A stretch of DNA of 64,000 nucleotides from Heterobilharzia americana (lineage: Eukaryota; Platyhelminthes; Trematoda; Strigeidida; Schistosomatidae), in contig OX104127.1 of NCBI GenBank assembly GCA_944470555.2, positions 28,845,661 to 28,909,660 on the forward strand. The letters run 5' to 3'. The translations under genes were made by a program, and so were the position numbers. Of this stretch, positions 37,541 to 49,875 are shown one piece after another; position 1 is the first letter of the stretch; each line of letters opens with the position of its first letter. Under the pieces are notes generated by a model. That model did no database searches, had not been told where the DNA came from, and was given only the letters and a program-made list of their open reading frames with translations.

Positions 37541-37663
37541 AACATTGTAATCATTATTATTCATCTCAATACACACTTGTATTTATTACAATTTCGTCTT
37601 AAGCGACCAGTGACCATCTTGTTCCGAATGATGCAGTCAACACTCAGCTGACTAACTTCTCAC

Positions 37664-40375
37664 GCTTGGTTTCCGAAGGAACATAGAGCTTAAGTAGCAC
37701 GTCGCCATCTTACTCTCTTCTCTGCAGTCCTTTTAACATGGCTCTATGACTGCATGTAAGCTTTTATTTATTCCTCACACGATCTCTTCTATGTCAACGG
37801 CATCTGGGACGCCTAACTCGTCGTCTACCATCTGGCTTCCAATCGACGGCGGCGCCTGGCCTAGGGCGTGACATTCCCAAAACATCTTCTCAATGTTTGC
37901 CCAATCCGACCCATCTCCACGTTTTCCTGCGTATTTCTTGGGCAGTAGGTTGTTGGTTGGTTCGTTGACAGCCAGAGTTCCTGGTTGCTTATTTTCTTTG
38001 GCCATCTGATCTTCAGTATCAATATCGAGTGAGCGTAGGTGCCAGCTGTTGATGAATGTCTGTTGTTTGTTGGAAATGCCTTTTGTAACACGTCAAGTCT
38101 CTCAACCATCACACAGAAGCACTGACTTGACTGAATCGGTGTTGAAGATCCGGATCTCATTCACGCCTTATGTTGAGTGGTGCGCCGTAGACCTTCACAC
38201 GGATTTAAGGTTAATGAAGGCCTGTCTTGCTGTCTTTCCTATCCTGGCTTTGACGTCCCTACCAGTGCCACCGTCACCGCCTGTAGTTGAAACGATGCTG
38301 CCTAGGCAGGTAGATGAAAGAGACTACTTCCTTTGGGTTTCTCCCATTCATGATGATTGGTGCTTGTTGTTGTTGCTGGTTGGGTATCTTCATCACCTTT
38401 ATCTTCCCCAAGTCCACTTGAGGTCGCGTCTTCACTGCCTCTCCCGTCAACTTGTTGGTTTTGCCTGTGGATCTTCGAATTTGTGCGTCAAGACTTTAGT
38501 ATAAATTTTCATCGACGGAATACAAATCCTCTAGAGTCTTTTCATTGGTCAAACAGCGTATGCCCCTCTTCTCACTCCTCACAGTTTGTTGCATGATCCG
38601 GTCGAGTTCAGTCGATCACAATCAGGAAGATGATCGGTGATAGTAGGCGGCAACCTTGTTTTACTCCTGTCTTCACTTCAAAGGCATCAGTGAGATGAGC
38701 TTTCCATCGTGAATCACTTAGGATGTAGCATCATATGGCATGTAGGTGTTGATGGTGTGTGGCACTAAAACCGTAGTGCTGAAGCAGCTGCCTGGCAAAT
38801 TACTTCTCGGTCGACGCTGTCGAAGGTCTTTTCAAAAATGATGAAGTTGAGGTAAAGATCCAGTTGACTGCCGTTCTACACTCTGTTCAATGATGATGAG
38901 AAGCACAGCGCGTTGCAATTTGATGCACACATGATTTATTCTTCCTAAAGCCAGCCAGCCATCCTGTTCCGGTCTTAATTTTGAATCCGGCCCATTTTTA
39001 CATCTCTTCAGGATGATGCGGCTTAATATTTTGCTTGGGATGGATTCCGCACCAGTTCTTGCAAAGACTTAGGCCTCCCTTCTTTGGGAGTTTGACAAGG
39101 TAGCCCTTCTTCTTCCAATTGACAGCTACCTTACCTTTTCTTCCATTTAAACCTTGTCGGAGGGCATGCGTTCACTGGTAATTCTGTGGCTGGGCTGCTG
39201 ATGGTATTTCTGGACAAGTTGCAGGTGGTTGTGGTGGTGGTGGCTATCGATCCAAGAGTTTTTTGAAGTAGTCAGCCCATCATTTCCTTTGTTTCTCCTT
39301 TCTCTCTGGCAACTAAGTTTCCTTCACTAACTTTCATTGGTCTCATCTGCGTTAATCTCTTTCCAGATGGTAACCTGGTTATTTGTTGTCAGGTCTCTCG
39401 TCTCGACAGCCTGTTCTACTTCGTTTGCAAGTATATCGTAGAAGTGTCTTTTGTGTTCCCACCCACTCTTCTTCACTTCGTGGTGCAGTGTAGTGTTTTA
39501 TAGGTTGTGTTCAGTTCCTCTTTTCCTTGTTTGTCCCTGCACTTCACTGCACAACTTCATCTACTTCCTCTCCTTCCTCTTCTTCCTCTTCCTCTTCCTC
39601 TCCTCTTTCAGCTTCCACGTATCCATCGAGATCCAGTCCTTGTCTTGTCTTGCTTCTTCTTCCTTCCTAACATGGTTGTGCAGGTTTCCTTCCACATCTC
39701 CTTTGAAGAGTTCCAGTGTTCTTCCACGCAGGTTTCCTCAGGGATGTTGCTAAGTGTCTCCCATTTTGTCCTGATGGCTAACTGAAGTGAAGATGTCCTT
39801 TGTAGTTTCGTCTTTCAGTTCAGTTTCTGTTCTGGGTATTCAACTTCAACTGTGGTCTGTCACCAGCTTCTGTGAAGGCTTTTAACTTGATTTTGAAGTT
39901 TCCTTGCACTAGATAGTGAATGGTGTGAACCTACATCTGCTCTTCTTCTTGATCTGATCTTGTGTCCAGTAGGCTGCGTCTCCACTTCCTTGAGATTGAA
40001 ATGAAGTTGATCTGATTGTTATTGTGTTCTGGTGTCTGGTTAAATCAAATCCATGTGACTTTGTTAATATCCTTGTGTTTGTACACACTACCTTCAATCA
40101 CCAAATCGTTGAATGCGCAGAAATCTGATGACAGTACTCCATTCTCATTCATTTCATCGAGTGCTTCTCGACCCATGATTGGTCCTTTTCCTGTGTTATC
40201 TGCTCCCAGCTTAAAAATCATGTCACCCATTAGAATTCTCATGTCACCAACTGGGGTGGGGTCTTGAACAGTACTGATTACAGTTGTCTGCAGAACTCCT
40301 CCTTCTTCACTTCACCTGCATTATTTGTAAGTGCATACCGTAGGAATGATTGACTGTAATTCCAGAACATGCATA
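37664..40375 (-). mobile_element. old RTE (SR2-like) element in palindrome spacer
   Basis: Inverted and strongly decayed relative of the RTE at 42336-45170. On the - strand: the endonuclease GDMN block near 40230 (RILMGDMIFKLGADNTGKGP, with the Asn of GDMN replaced), EMNENGVLSSDFCAFNDLVI, RT sequence through 38400-39300 in broken frames, and the 3' part KIRWPKKISNQELW near 37980. Its 3' end (GTTCC..GGAAACCAAGCG) stops at 37664, exactly where arm 1 ends. The 5' end is truncated at about the same endonuclease position as the younger copy. It fills most of the spacer. Confidence 0.85.
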
Positions 40376-40604
40376 CATACATAACGTAGATGGAGACATA
40401 GACTCAGTTTCAGCGACCTAGTATTGATTGCCTTCCAGAGGTATAATGTTATGACGAAAGTTATTACTAAATTTTAAAACCGAATGAGTTGGAGGTTGCT
40501 TACGTAATCATTTGTGACTCTGGAAAGTAGGGGAGTCTGAGGAATGACGTGGATTTCAGGGCGGAAGCAATTATAATATTCACAGCAATCACGTATATTC
40601 TGGG
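40376..40604. other. unmatched spacer sequence
   Basis: About 230 bp between the 5' end of the old RTE copy and the inner edge of arm 2. No gene or repeat recognised. Confidence 0.5.
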
Positions 40605-40727
40605 GTGAGAAGTTAATCAGCTGAGTGTTGACTGCATCATTCGGAACAAGATGGTCACTGGTCGCTTAAGACGAAATTGTAATAAATACAAGTGTGTATT
40701 GAGATGAATAATAATGATTACAATGTT

Positions 40728-40865
40728 ATTCCATATTAGATTTGTTTATTTGATTTGCAACACACAGTGATGATACAGTATTATTTACACTATTATTTAC
40801 TTGTCAATTAAATTATACTGTGTCACTCTGTGTTATAAATCAAACAAACAAATCTAATATGGAAT
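40728..40865. repeat. 138 bp foldback near inner edge of arm 2
   Basis: Mirror copy of 37403-37540, so the hairpin existed before, or arose with, the arm duplication. Confidence 0.8.
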
Positions 40866-41846
40866 TACATCTTACCACGGTTCCGAAGTTTTATACTTAC
40901 ATTAATTACAATGGCATATATATACATGGTGGAATAAAAAGTAAGTTGTGGTGTTCAGCTCCAGAAGGTGTGAAGTTGTCCAGGAAGATTATCCTCATCT
41001 TTTGACACTACGAGTCGAAATTTGAAGCTCAAAATCTACTAGTTCAGCACCGAATGTTTCGCATTTTAGCCACTCCTTATCACAATGCAGTAATTGGTTT
41101 GTAATTGAGGCCATCAAATCTGATGAAAATGTTTTTTCATGACAACCGAGTAACAAAGGGCATTTTGATAGAAATATGAGGTAAAGAATTCGCTTTTATA
41201 AGGGCAGTCTACAAAATGCATCTGTAATTTTTGAAAGCACACTGCAGCAACTCTTCAAACGTAAATCACTCGGAGGATTTTCCTTATCTTCAGTCATGTG
41301 ATGCAGTCAAATATACATAAGCGATACGTCAGACATAGCTAATAGCTCATGGACTAGTGTTGTAATGAGGTTGCATAAATTTGTCTAAAGGTATTTTGGG
41401 TAATACTATACATTATTTGTCTATGCACTCTTTGCAAATCAGGCATGAGTCTTAAGTTTGTAATGGTCAGCATTGGTTTGAACACCTGAGGTTTCCTTAA
41501 CATTGGAATATTTTCCCGTCGAATGGAGAGCAGTGGAAATCACTATGTGAGAATACATATACTAAGTTTAAGGCATCATCATTTGTGTCCTAATGAACAT
41601 GTTAATCATCACTCCCTTGAATACGTGATCTCCAATTAGTGTTAGCCAACACATTGATTCATAATGCTACGAAATAATACGGGTATTGTGTCTCAGTGAC
41701 ATACTATTTATTGCATGATCGAAGTACTCATCACAGTTTCATACATTCATTGGAGTGTAACTAGTGATAGCTATATATAGACCCACCCTTGTATGAAGTA
41801 AAGTACAGTGATTATACTGCTTTACTTCTGACTTACACACTTTGTT

Positions 41847-42041
41847 TTGATAGTGCAAATCTTGCTTTTTCTACACTTTACTACGTCATATAACTTTTGC
41901 GCACACTGCGTTTCATCTGATACGCTTTATTATTCTAAGTCACCAATAATATCGACCAAACACAAATTGCAGCGCATGTTGGCAACAGAATGTTCTGTTC
42001 AAGTTACCAGTAGATTTATATTTTTTCGACCTGTGTACTAA
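41847..42041 (+). other. unidentified short ORF with hydrophobic start (arm 2; mirror 36227-36421 -)
   Basis: Starts MIVQILLFLHFTTSYNF, which looks like a signal peptide, and then has several Cys. It ends before any recognisable donor. Identical at both mirror positions. No family recognised; it may be chance. Confidence 0.15.
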
Positions 42042-42323
42042 TGTTGCCTACCTCATGTAGCTTTATCCAGGTAATTTTGCAAGGATTTTATGTACCACTA
42101 TTACATTAATATCCGAAATATTTTTGCTCACATATTGTGGAGGTCGACAAACGCAGTTAATTGCGAATTTCCCAAACAATATGCAATGCATCTTCTGCTT
42201 TACTTGATGCTCCTGTGTATCTTGTTGATGCCTACCCGTTGGGATAATACTTCTAAGATTCTGGTCAAATAGAGGTGATATCTTTCTACATCTCCTTGTT
42301 CACGTCGAGCATTATTTGGAACT

Positions 42324-42335
42324 ATTACCGTTGCA
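42324..42335 (+). repeat. left target-site duplication of RTE
   Basis: ATTACCGTTGCA, repeated exactly at 45171-45182 on the other side of the RTE element. Arm 1 has a single copy at 35933-35944. Confidence 0.95.
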
Positions 42336-45156
42336 AACTGTCAACTGGAGAATCAATAATCTACTCTGGTCACCCAGACGCCAACCACGAGCACACTGAG
42401 GGAGTGGCTATCATGATGTCCTCAAGAGCATCGAAGGCTCTCATGCAGTGGGAACCAATCTCCTCCAGGATCATGACAGCAAGATTCAACTCAAAAGGAA
42501 GAAAGGTCACAATCATACAATGTTATGCACCTACAAATAATGCAGAGCAAGAGAAAAAGGAAGAGTTCTACAGACAACTTCAATCAACACTGGACAAGAC
42601 GTCAGTTGGCGATATCAAAATTCTGATGGGCGACATGAATGCCAAACTGGGAGGGGACAACACGGGAAGAGAACTAACCATGGGTCGAGAGGCGCTCGGT
42701 GAAATGAATGAGAATGGAGAATTGTTTGCAGAATTCTGTGCATTCAACGATTTGGTGATTGGAGGCAGTGTGTTCAGGCACAAAGATATCCACAAAGCGA
42801 CATGGATTTCACCAGATGGACACACTAAAAATCAAATCGACTTTATCTCAATCTCAAGAAAATGGAGACGCAGTCTACTTAACACAAGGTCAAGAAGAGG
42901 AGCAGATGTAGGTTCAGACCACTATCTAGTGCAAGGAACCTTCCAAATCAAGTTAAAAGCCTTCAAGGAAGCTGGTGATAGACCTCAATTCAAGTACAAC
43001 ACTCGGAAAGTGAAGAATGAAACTACAAAGGAGATCTTCACGGCAGCCATCAAGACAAAATGGGAGACATCGAGGAACATCCCTGAAGAAACCTGTGTGG
43101 AAGAACACTGAAACTCTGTGAAACAGATGTGGAAAGAAACCTGCACAACTGTATTAGGAAGGAAGAAGAAAGAAGACAAGGAATGGATCTCGACGGATAC
43201 CTGGAAGCTGATAGAGGAGAGGAGGATGGTGAAGCAGAAGATAAACCAGTGCAAGGATGCTCAACGACAAGAGGAACTGAGCACAATGTATAAAACACTG
43301 AACAAAGAAGTGAAGAAGAGTGCACGCAAAGACAAAAGACACTTCTACGAAACACTGGCAAGTGAAGCAGAACAGGCTGCAGGTAAGAGAGACCTGACGA
43401 CATTGTATCAAATAACCAGGTTGCTGTCAGGGAAGAGACCAACACAGATGAAACCAATAAAAGACGAAGAAAAAAATTTAATTACAAAAGAAGAGAAACA
43501 GAGGAAACGATGGGCCGACCACTTCAAGAAGCTCTTGAATCGACCACCACCTGCACTTCGTCCAGAAATCCCACCTACAGCCGCTGAATTACAAGTGAAT
43601 ATTAATCCCCCAACGAAAATGGAAGTCCTGAACGCCATAAAGCTACTGAAATGCGGGAAAGCAGAAGGACCAGATGGAATACCGCCAGAAGCACTGAGAA
43701 CAGATGCAGAGACAACAGCGGCCATGCTCACACCACTATTGCAGAAGGTGTGGAAGGAAGAGAAGGTACCTGACGATTGGAAGAAGGGTTACCTTGTCAA
43801 ACTGCCGAAGAAGGGAGACCTCAGTGCTTGCAAGAACTGGCGCGGAATCACTCTCCTGTCCACCCCAAGTAAAATATTAAGCCGCATCATCCTAGAGAGG
43901 CTTAAAAATGCACTGGATTCAAAACTACGACCGGAACAGGCAGGCAGGCTTCAGGAAGTACAAATCATGTGCTGACCAAATTGCAACGCTTCGTATCATC
44001 ATAGAACAAAGCATAGAATGGCAATCAGCTCTCTACCTCAACTTCATTGACTTTGAGAAGGCCTTTGACAGCGTCGACCGAGAAGTAATTTGGAAACTGC
44101 TTCAATACTACGGAGTACCGCAAACCTTTATCCGCCTCATTCAACAACTAAATGAAGATGCCACATGCCAAGTAATCCACAGTGGGAAGCTCAGTGATGC
44201 CTTTGAAGTGAAGACAGGAGTGAAACAAGGTTGCCTACTATCCCCCATGATATTCCTTATTGTGGTGGACTGGATCATGCAACAAACAGTAGGCAGCGAG
44301 AAGAGGGGGATACACTGGACTGCGGAAAAGAACCTAGAAGACTTGGATTTCGCCGATGACTTATGCCTAATGTCACACAAACTTGAAGATCTGCAGGCAA
44401 AAACTAACAAGTTGATAGAAGAGGCAGCGAAGATGGGACTTCAGGTGAATATAGAGAAGACAGAAGTGATGAAGATACCGCACCACCACCATCAACAACA
44501 ACAACAAACTCCAATCACCGTCAACGGGAGAAACTTGAAGGAAGTAACCTCCTTCACTTATCTAGGAAGCACTGTTTCAACTACAGGCAGCACAGGAACA
44601 GACGAGGATGTCAAATCCAGTCAGAATCGGAAAAGCAAGACAGGCGTTCATTAACCTGAAACCAGTGTGGAGATCTTCTGCACTTAGCATGCGGAACAAG
44701 ATACGGATTTTCAACACCAACGTCAAGTCAGTGCTCTTGTATGGCTCAGAGACTTGGCGCGTCACGAAAGGGATTTCCAATAAACTACAGACATTCATCA
44801 ACAACTGCTTACGCTCGCTGCTGAAGATCAGATGGCCAGAAAAAATAAGCAACAAGGAACTCTGGGAACGAACCAACCAAGAACCTATCACGCAACAAAT
44901 ATGCAGGAAGAAGTGGAGATGGATTGGCCATGCACTGAGAAGGCCGACTGAGGACATCACGCGCCAGGCCCTCGAGTGGAATCCCCATGGGAAGCGACGA
45001 GTTGGACGTCCGAGGGTGACATGGAGGAGGTCGTGTGAGGAGGAAATGAGGGCTTGTGGGCTGTCGTGGGACCAGGTTCAAAAGGTCTCAGAGAACAGAG
45101 GTCACTGGAGGCGTGCTACTGAAGCCCTATGTTCCACTAGGAACCCAAGGGACTAA
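42336..45156 (+). pseudogene. RTE endonuclease-reverse transcriptase, three lesions
   Basis: Encodes target cleavage and reverse transcription for RTE movement. Endonuclease: ILMGDMNAKLGGDN (about 42620) and GSDHYLV (about 42910); the N-terminal third is absent. RT: KAEGPDGIPPEAL, NWRGITLLSTPSKILSRII, YLNFIDFEKAFDSVDRE, GVKQGCLLSPMIF and the catalytic FADD at 44349-44360. C-terminal domain: KIRWPEKISNKELWERT and WIGHALRRPTED. Lesions: TGA at 43109-43111 where the neighbouring frame suggests Trp; a 4 bp GGCA repetition near 43938-43951 shifts the frame inside QAGF; a third frame change lies near 44617-44630 between EDVKS and RIGKARQAF. These join what appear as separate frames at 42275-43111, 43118-43975, 43908-44654 and 44608-45156. 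Confidence 0.9.
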
Positions 45157-45170
45157 TAATAATAATAATA
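42336..45170 (+). mobile_element. RTE-clade LINE (SR2-like), 5'-truncated, young
   Basis: 2835 bp flanked by perfect 12 bp target duplications and ending in an (AAT)n tail (about 45154-45170), as RTE elements end in short tandem repeats rather than poly(A). Only the C-terminal part of the endonuclease remains, followed by the whole RT and the C-terminal domain. Absent from arm 1, so it inserted after the arms duplicated. Three lesions, listed under the ORF entry, make this copy inactive, yet the protein is otherwise easily read; it is a recent insertion compared with the relative at 37664-40375. Confidence 0.95.
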
Positions 45171-45182
45171 ATTACCGTTGCA
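45171..45182 (+). repeat. right target-site duplication of RTE
   Basis: Second copy of ATTACCGTTGCA directly after the (AAT)n tail. Confidence 0.95.
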
Positions 45183-45489
45183 TACACCACTCACCAAAGT
45201 ATGATACCGTTTTTCTCCTTTTACCTTTATTATCCCAAGAGACTGTAATTTATTCTTCAATGGCTGAAACTGCCATCCGCATTGTGTAATTGGAAATCAT
45301 GTCAGCTCTGTATGCATGGACAATTCATTTCGAAGATGCTGGATGCTTGATGATCGAAAACAGATGAAACTTTCCTGCAATGAAATCGATGCGATCAACA
45401 AGAATGTTGGTCACATAATGACATTATCAGACGTTTTGCCAGCATAAGCATTGTAATTAGTTGCACCGGTATATTTAAGTATGTACTGT

Positions 45490-45665
45490 GTGTATGCCTC
45501 AGTGGCTCAATGGGTAACGCTTTGGTGTTTAGACCGATGGATGTGGAGTCAATTGTCAGTAGGAAAGCCAATACTCACTGAGATGTTTATGCCCCCAGCT
45601 GATGAGTCCCAGATAGGAAGAAACATCCACTCTAGATTTCACTGCTCGCCACCACCAATACAACA
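45490..45665 (+). mobile_element. Sm-alpha-like SINE with hammerhead core, arm 2 copy
   Basis: Starts with a box-A-like CAGTGGCTCAATGGGTAACG, has a weak box B about 45 bp later, and then a hammerhead-like core at 45591-45641. Mirror at 32467-32642. The translated head ASVAQWVTLWCLDRW is a typical false ORF of this repeat. Confidence 0.65.
45591..45641 (+). ncRNA. hammerhead ribozyme-like core
   Basis: CTGATGAG at 45599-45606, stem II TCC/GGA around 45607-45618, and an intact GAAAC at 45620-45624. Both conserved core strands are kept, but the stem I strands (CCCCCAG and CTAGATTTC) pair poorly. Folding is possible but weak. Confidence 0.55.
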
Positions 45666-46388
45666 TAGTGAGTAGTAAGCCCACATGCTAACAGAGATTG
45701 ATCACACCAATTCAGTATAACAACAAAAATTTATTAGTATCAATAAAAATGATAAGTCTTTGAAAACAGTAAGTTTCTGATTGTATGGTGCCTCAAACCG
45801 TACTATGCGACTTTCACAAATGTGGTTCATTTGCAAACCAATACTTGTAATGGTGTATGTGACTACTCTAGAGTAACTAAGTTTCGCCTTTATAACATTC
45901 CTATCACTAAATTTGAAGCAAGTTGATTTAATACCCAACTTTCACAATGTTTCCATCTTTTTCTCTAAGTGGGATAGTTTTAGCGATTGAAAGAAACTAT
46001 ATCAGATTTCCGTCTACACCATCCTAACCGATGAAATGTTTTTAAAATAATGTCATTTAACTTGTCTAATCAGGAGACTGATTTATGAGAGTTGTTTAGT
46101 GATCTCCAAGCTTTGAGTCATTTTGCTCATTTCATTTCTAGGCTAAGTGATCTCATCAAAACTCACTTTATGTGAAAATAAGTGTTAGTGAAGTCACCTT
46201 AGCTTGAGGATGAAATGTTCAAAAAGCCTCAAAGCTTGGAGATACCAAATAATTATCATCCTCATTCTGAGCTACAAATCTCCTCTACTATCTCAAAGGC
46301 TGATTTATGTTCAAAGTTAGTAAGCATTTCAAAGAAATCGTATATTGAACCATATTTGGTGTTAGTTAAAAGAAAGCAACACAAAATC

Positions 46389-46560
46389 ATGCTCATTACT
46401 TTATTTTGCTGGCTAGTCATACTGACAGAATGTGACTTTATTCTAGCACGCCAATTTCAGTATTTAGTAAAATTAGACCTTGTTAAAGATAAGAAGTATT
46501 CTCTGCTGTTACATTGCATAAAGCCAAAGTACCAACAACATTCTTGTTATCATAATGTGT
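46389..46560 (+). other. candidate signal-peptide exon, arm 2
   Basis: ATG at 46389 opens MLITLFCWLVILTEC, a credible secretion signal, followed by FQYLVKLDLVKDKKYSLLLH and a Cys-containing tail, then a possible donor GTAGGT at 46561. It leaves phase 1, which fits the acceptor at 49191. The open frame extends upstream and is 124 codons in total. Same sequence on the - strand of arm 1 (31572-31743). Unrecognised; no expression evidence. Confidence 0.3.
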
Positions 46561-48637
46561 GTAGGTCAGTGGAAAGACGATATCTGTAGTATCACTGAGA
46601 TTCAAACTGATCTAATTAGTGTTCACTTAGTGGAGAAAGAATCAAGTAATGAGTGCAAACTTATCAACGTCTAGCACTATACAGTTACAAACTTACAGAT
46701 AAATGTTATCATAGGAGTAATGAATGATAATTTCTGACGATTGGATTAATGAAGAAGCCTGATCTCAAAGTGACAAAGAATGACCACAGAATGGGATGTG
46801 TGGGTTTAGGTGAAATTTTTATCTAAACTGGCATTGTCTAATGTGCATCATTCAATGACAATGCAGAAATCATCTTCTCCTCAGAACACTCAGGATGTAA
46901 GTTGACTAAATGTCGTTCAAGCCTCCACCGATACTATAGTTCAAAATTTGGCCTCCCCAACACCATGCCTCAATAAAATATTTCAGTAGTGATAGGCACA
47001 TTTTGATGTTAAGATCGGATGAAGTTACAGGTATTATGATAATGAAGAAGAATCACTTAGTTTTCAAGGTATGATCTATTCTAATGATGCAATGGAGTTC
47101 GAAATCGGCACTTAGAACGAAGTGTTCCATCTAAATTTGTTATTGGGATATTTCATATAGTGAAGTGGTATTATTTACTGGAAGACGTTTGAAACAGAAT
47201 TCGGTGTTCATATTCATATGAAAGATGACTCCACATCTTTTGTAATGGACAAATGTTGAGTCCATCAAGTTGACAAAATGCTCACGGACAACTTCTCAGC
47301 TCCTGTAGTATTGCATATTTTTAGCCGACGTTTAAGTGACCGATCTCACATAGGCAACAAATAAGACATCCTACTGTAGACATGTCGATAATACATTCAT
47401 TACTTGTAATGGCCTACACATCATGTCTAATTTGATTCATTCAATGAAAAGTGTAGCAACAATAGCCTAATAGTGCAACGCGAAGACAATGGTAACTTCA
47501 ACTTCTTGAGTGTTAGTATCTGAAGTAAACAGATGTCAAACTTCAAAGATACTTTCATCACGAGGTTATATGGAATGATATTTACCTGCAACTCAATCCT
47601 TTCTGTCCAGATGACTGTATGCAAACACTATTGAAGAGTACAAGGAATAAACTTAGTCAATAAACTGGAGGACGACCTATTACTGGTTGAGAAACTCCTC
47701 AAACAAAATAAATAATCATAAAGCTGCATTAACAGATACAATAGAACTGAACAAGGTAAGCTAAAGACTTTTAGAATTAGGAAGAGGCCAGACATCATTC
47801 ACCTCAACTTAAAGGCTGATGACAATTAGATGGTGAAAAACGAAAGACTATATACTGGACTGGCCAGGAAACCTCCTTCAGCAAAATAGGTTATTCTGCT
47901 CCAAGTATTTTCCGCACTGTTACAATGAGAAATCCACTGGTATTCTTAATACGTTACCTCCAGTGGTGTAAACCAGTTTCCATTCATTTAATTAACAGAG
48001 AAGTTACACTGAGATAACAGAGAGAATTTCAACCTCACTTTACTGCACTTGAAAAAGTAAACTGTCTTGTGTGTGTTAATAGTGAAGGCAATCTCGCATC
48101 AGTTATCTGTTAAAATCCTGAATAATTTAATGATCAGATTTATTCCGACTAGAAGGTGTCACAGTCAGTCGCCAGTTTAATGTCTTGGTGTATTTCTGCA
48201 TAAGATGCTTTCGCCTATCAGACTCAGTGCCTCAGTGTTCTATGATTCACAATGTGTTGTTTACCGGTAATCTTATAAAAGATTATAAATGTGCGAGAAC
48301 TGATGATCAAATGATATTGTGAGCGAGCCCTCACGCTACAAGTGTGGTTCATAGTCTAATACAAAAGACTGTGGCCACTCGGGTCTCAGTGTAATGAATG
48401 ATAAAATAGAATGCACAAAAGAATCATAGCAACGCACGAGTTATCGAGTAAATCATACATATTATTGTTTGGACATTTATTTATGTGACTGCTGTCAATA
48501 TCTTCTGTTTGAAAAGAAATCTAAGGCTTTTATGTTGTTGGTTTAAGTCTACAATAATGGTCATACCACTATCGAAGTGAAGACAGAGAGATGTAAGTAC
48601 AGTTGTTCGGTGAAGCTGCTTGAGCAATCTCATCCAG

Positions 48638-48829
48638 TCAATGGACCCGAAACTCAAATATCTAGTCATGTTACATTATCGAACGAGCGTGAATGACTTT
48701 CATCGATTTCAACTCACAAGGAAACCATATGTTTTCAATTGCTGTTCAACTGGCCGAGCTTCTCGATGTTATTTAACATGTCTGATAGATAGTGAATCAG
48801 TCTACCGCTTTGAAGATCAAAGAAATTAA
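48638..48829 (+). other. unidentified Cys-containing exon-like ORF, arm 2
   Basis: Acceptor-like CATCCAG before a phase-0 frame reading SMDPKLKYLVMLHYRTS and FNCCSTGRASRCYLTCLID, ending in a stop. Not recognised. Confidence 0.2.
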
Positions 48830-49191
48830 CGTAAAACACTGAAAATCACTTGTGGTAGAATGATTTATAACTTTCCTGATCAAAATTCCTATTCTCCACA
48901 GCTGGAGTGCTTCCAATAAGCATAGCATATTTGATAGCGGTTGTAAGGAATGTCTTTCAAATTTCTTCACTTCATTACACGAGTTTCCCTGAAAACTATG
49001 CTATACTTCTGTTGTTTAATGTGAAGAGAAACGTGTTTAAACGCGGTATATGTATGTAAGAGCTATCTTAGGAAGTATCTTGCGACTCCAAAGGTGACTC
49101 TAGCAACGTCTGAGTCAACCAAGTAGGTTTACGTGGAATGGCTGTAAAGACTAATTTCCACTAGATAAAGGAGTCTAATCGGTCGTTTCAG

Positions 49192-49435
49192 TTAATGTTA
49201 TGGTGGCAGTTAGAGTTATTGGGAAATATCTAAAAGTACAGCGGTACTATACATTTGACGAAACACATCAAATCAAGACTGCAGTCAACTCCACAGCGGT
49301 GTGGTTGAATCTGCAGCCATTGAAACCCATCACATTTGCTGGAATTTATAACTATATGGGACAGATCATCAGAGTGTGGTTTTGTGACTTTGTGAAACAG
49401 GACAATGTTTCCCGAAATGTCTCCTTAGGAATTTA
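49192..49435 (+). other. unidentified exon-like ORF, arm 2
   Basis: Acceptor GTCGTTTCAG, then a phase-1 frame with KYLKVQRYYTFDETHQIK, VNST (an N-glycosylation motif), WLNLQPLKPITFAGIYNYMG and DNVSRNVS, ending in TAG. The composition is protein-like (alternating beta-type residues). It could follow the signal-peptide exon at 46389. Family unknown. Confidence 0.3.
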
Positions 49436-49875
49436 GATAACTTGATCATTGTTGAAATACAATCCCAGTCGTTCATCGCAGGATGTGTGAGTGACATTGA
49501 TTAGTCTGATCCACTCAAATCTCATAAAATTCAGATAAAAGCAGTAAGCTCCATCGAACTCCATTTCAGTGTTTCCTTTAGAAAAAATAGTCTTGTTGTT
49601 ATAACTTTCATTAGACCACTTTACATCATATGTCTGTTTGTCACACCCACCTTGTAATCTCTTGCTCAGCAAGTAATAAGCAGCAGATTGCTCCACACTT
49701 CGGAGACAACATTGAAATGGAAGACTGAAGGAGAAAATGTGGCTTCTTGACAGGAAATATCTACACAAGGATACGTGTGACACAGTCTACGCCTGTAATA
49801 GGAACAGTTGAGAAATGATGTATGTGAAATTCCACTAAAGATGTGACACGTGATCGAACAAATATTGTCACACAG

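Larger units (their letters stand above)
20502..37663. repeat. giant inverted repeat, arm 1
   Basis: 17.2 kb that recurs in reverse complement as arm 2 (40605-57630). Paired positions sum to 78268 for 35846-37663 and to 78132 for 20502-32803. Long open frames of 60-124 codons recur unchanged at mirror positions (for example 31543-31917 and 46215-46589; 28349-28699 and 49433-49783). Differences seen by eye are few and clustered. The outer edge is GGGTTGCCCGT/ACGGGCAACCC and the inner edge is at CTTCTCAC. Arm 1 holds PNP, two SINEs and an arm-specific 3 kb segment, and lacks the RTE of arm 2. Confidence 0.95.

Noticed and set aside
38049..38504. 151-codon + strand open frame in the spacer
   Set aside because: Shadow of the - strand RTE reverse transcriptase region. 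Likewise 39451-39785.
42580..43731. Open frames on the - strand across the RTE element
   Set aside because: Antisense shadows of the RTE protein.
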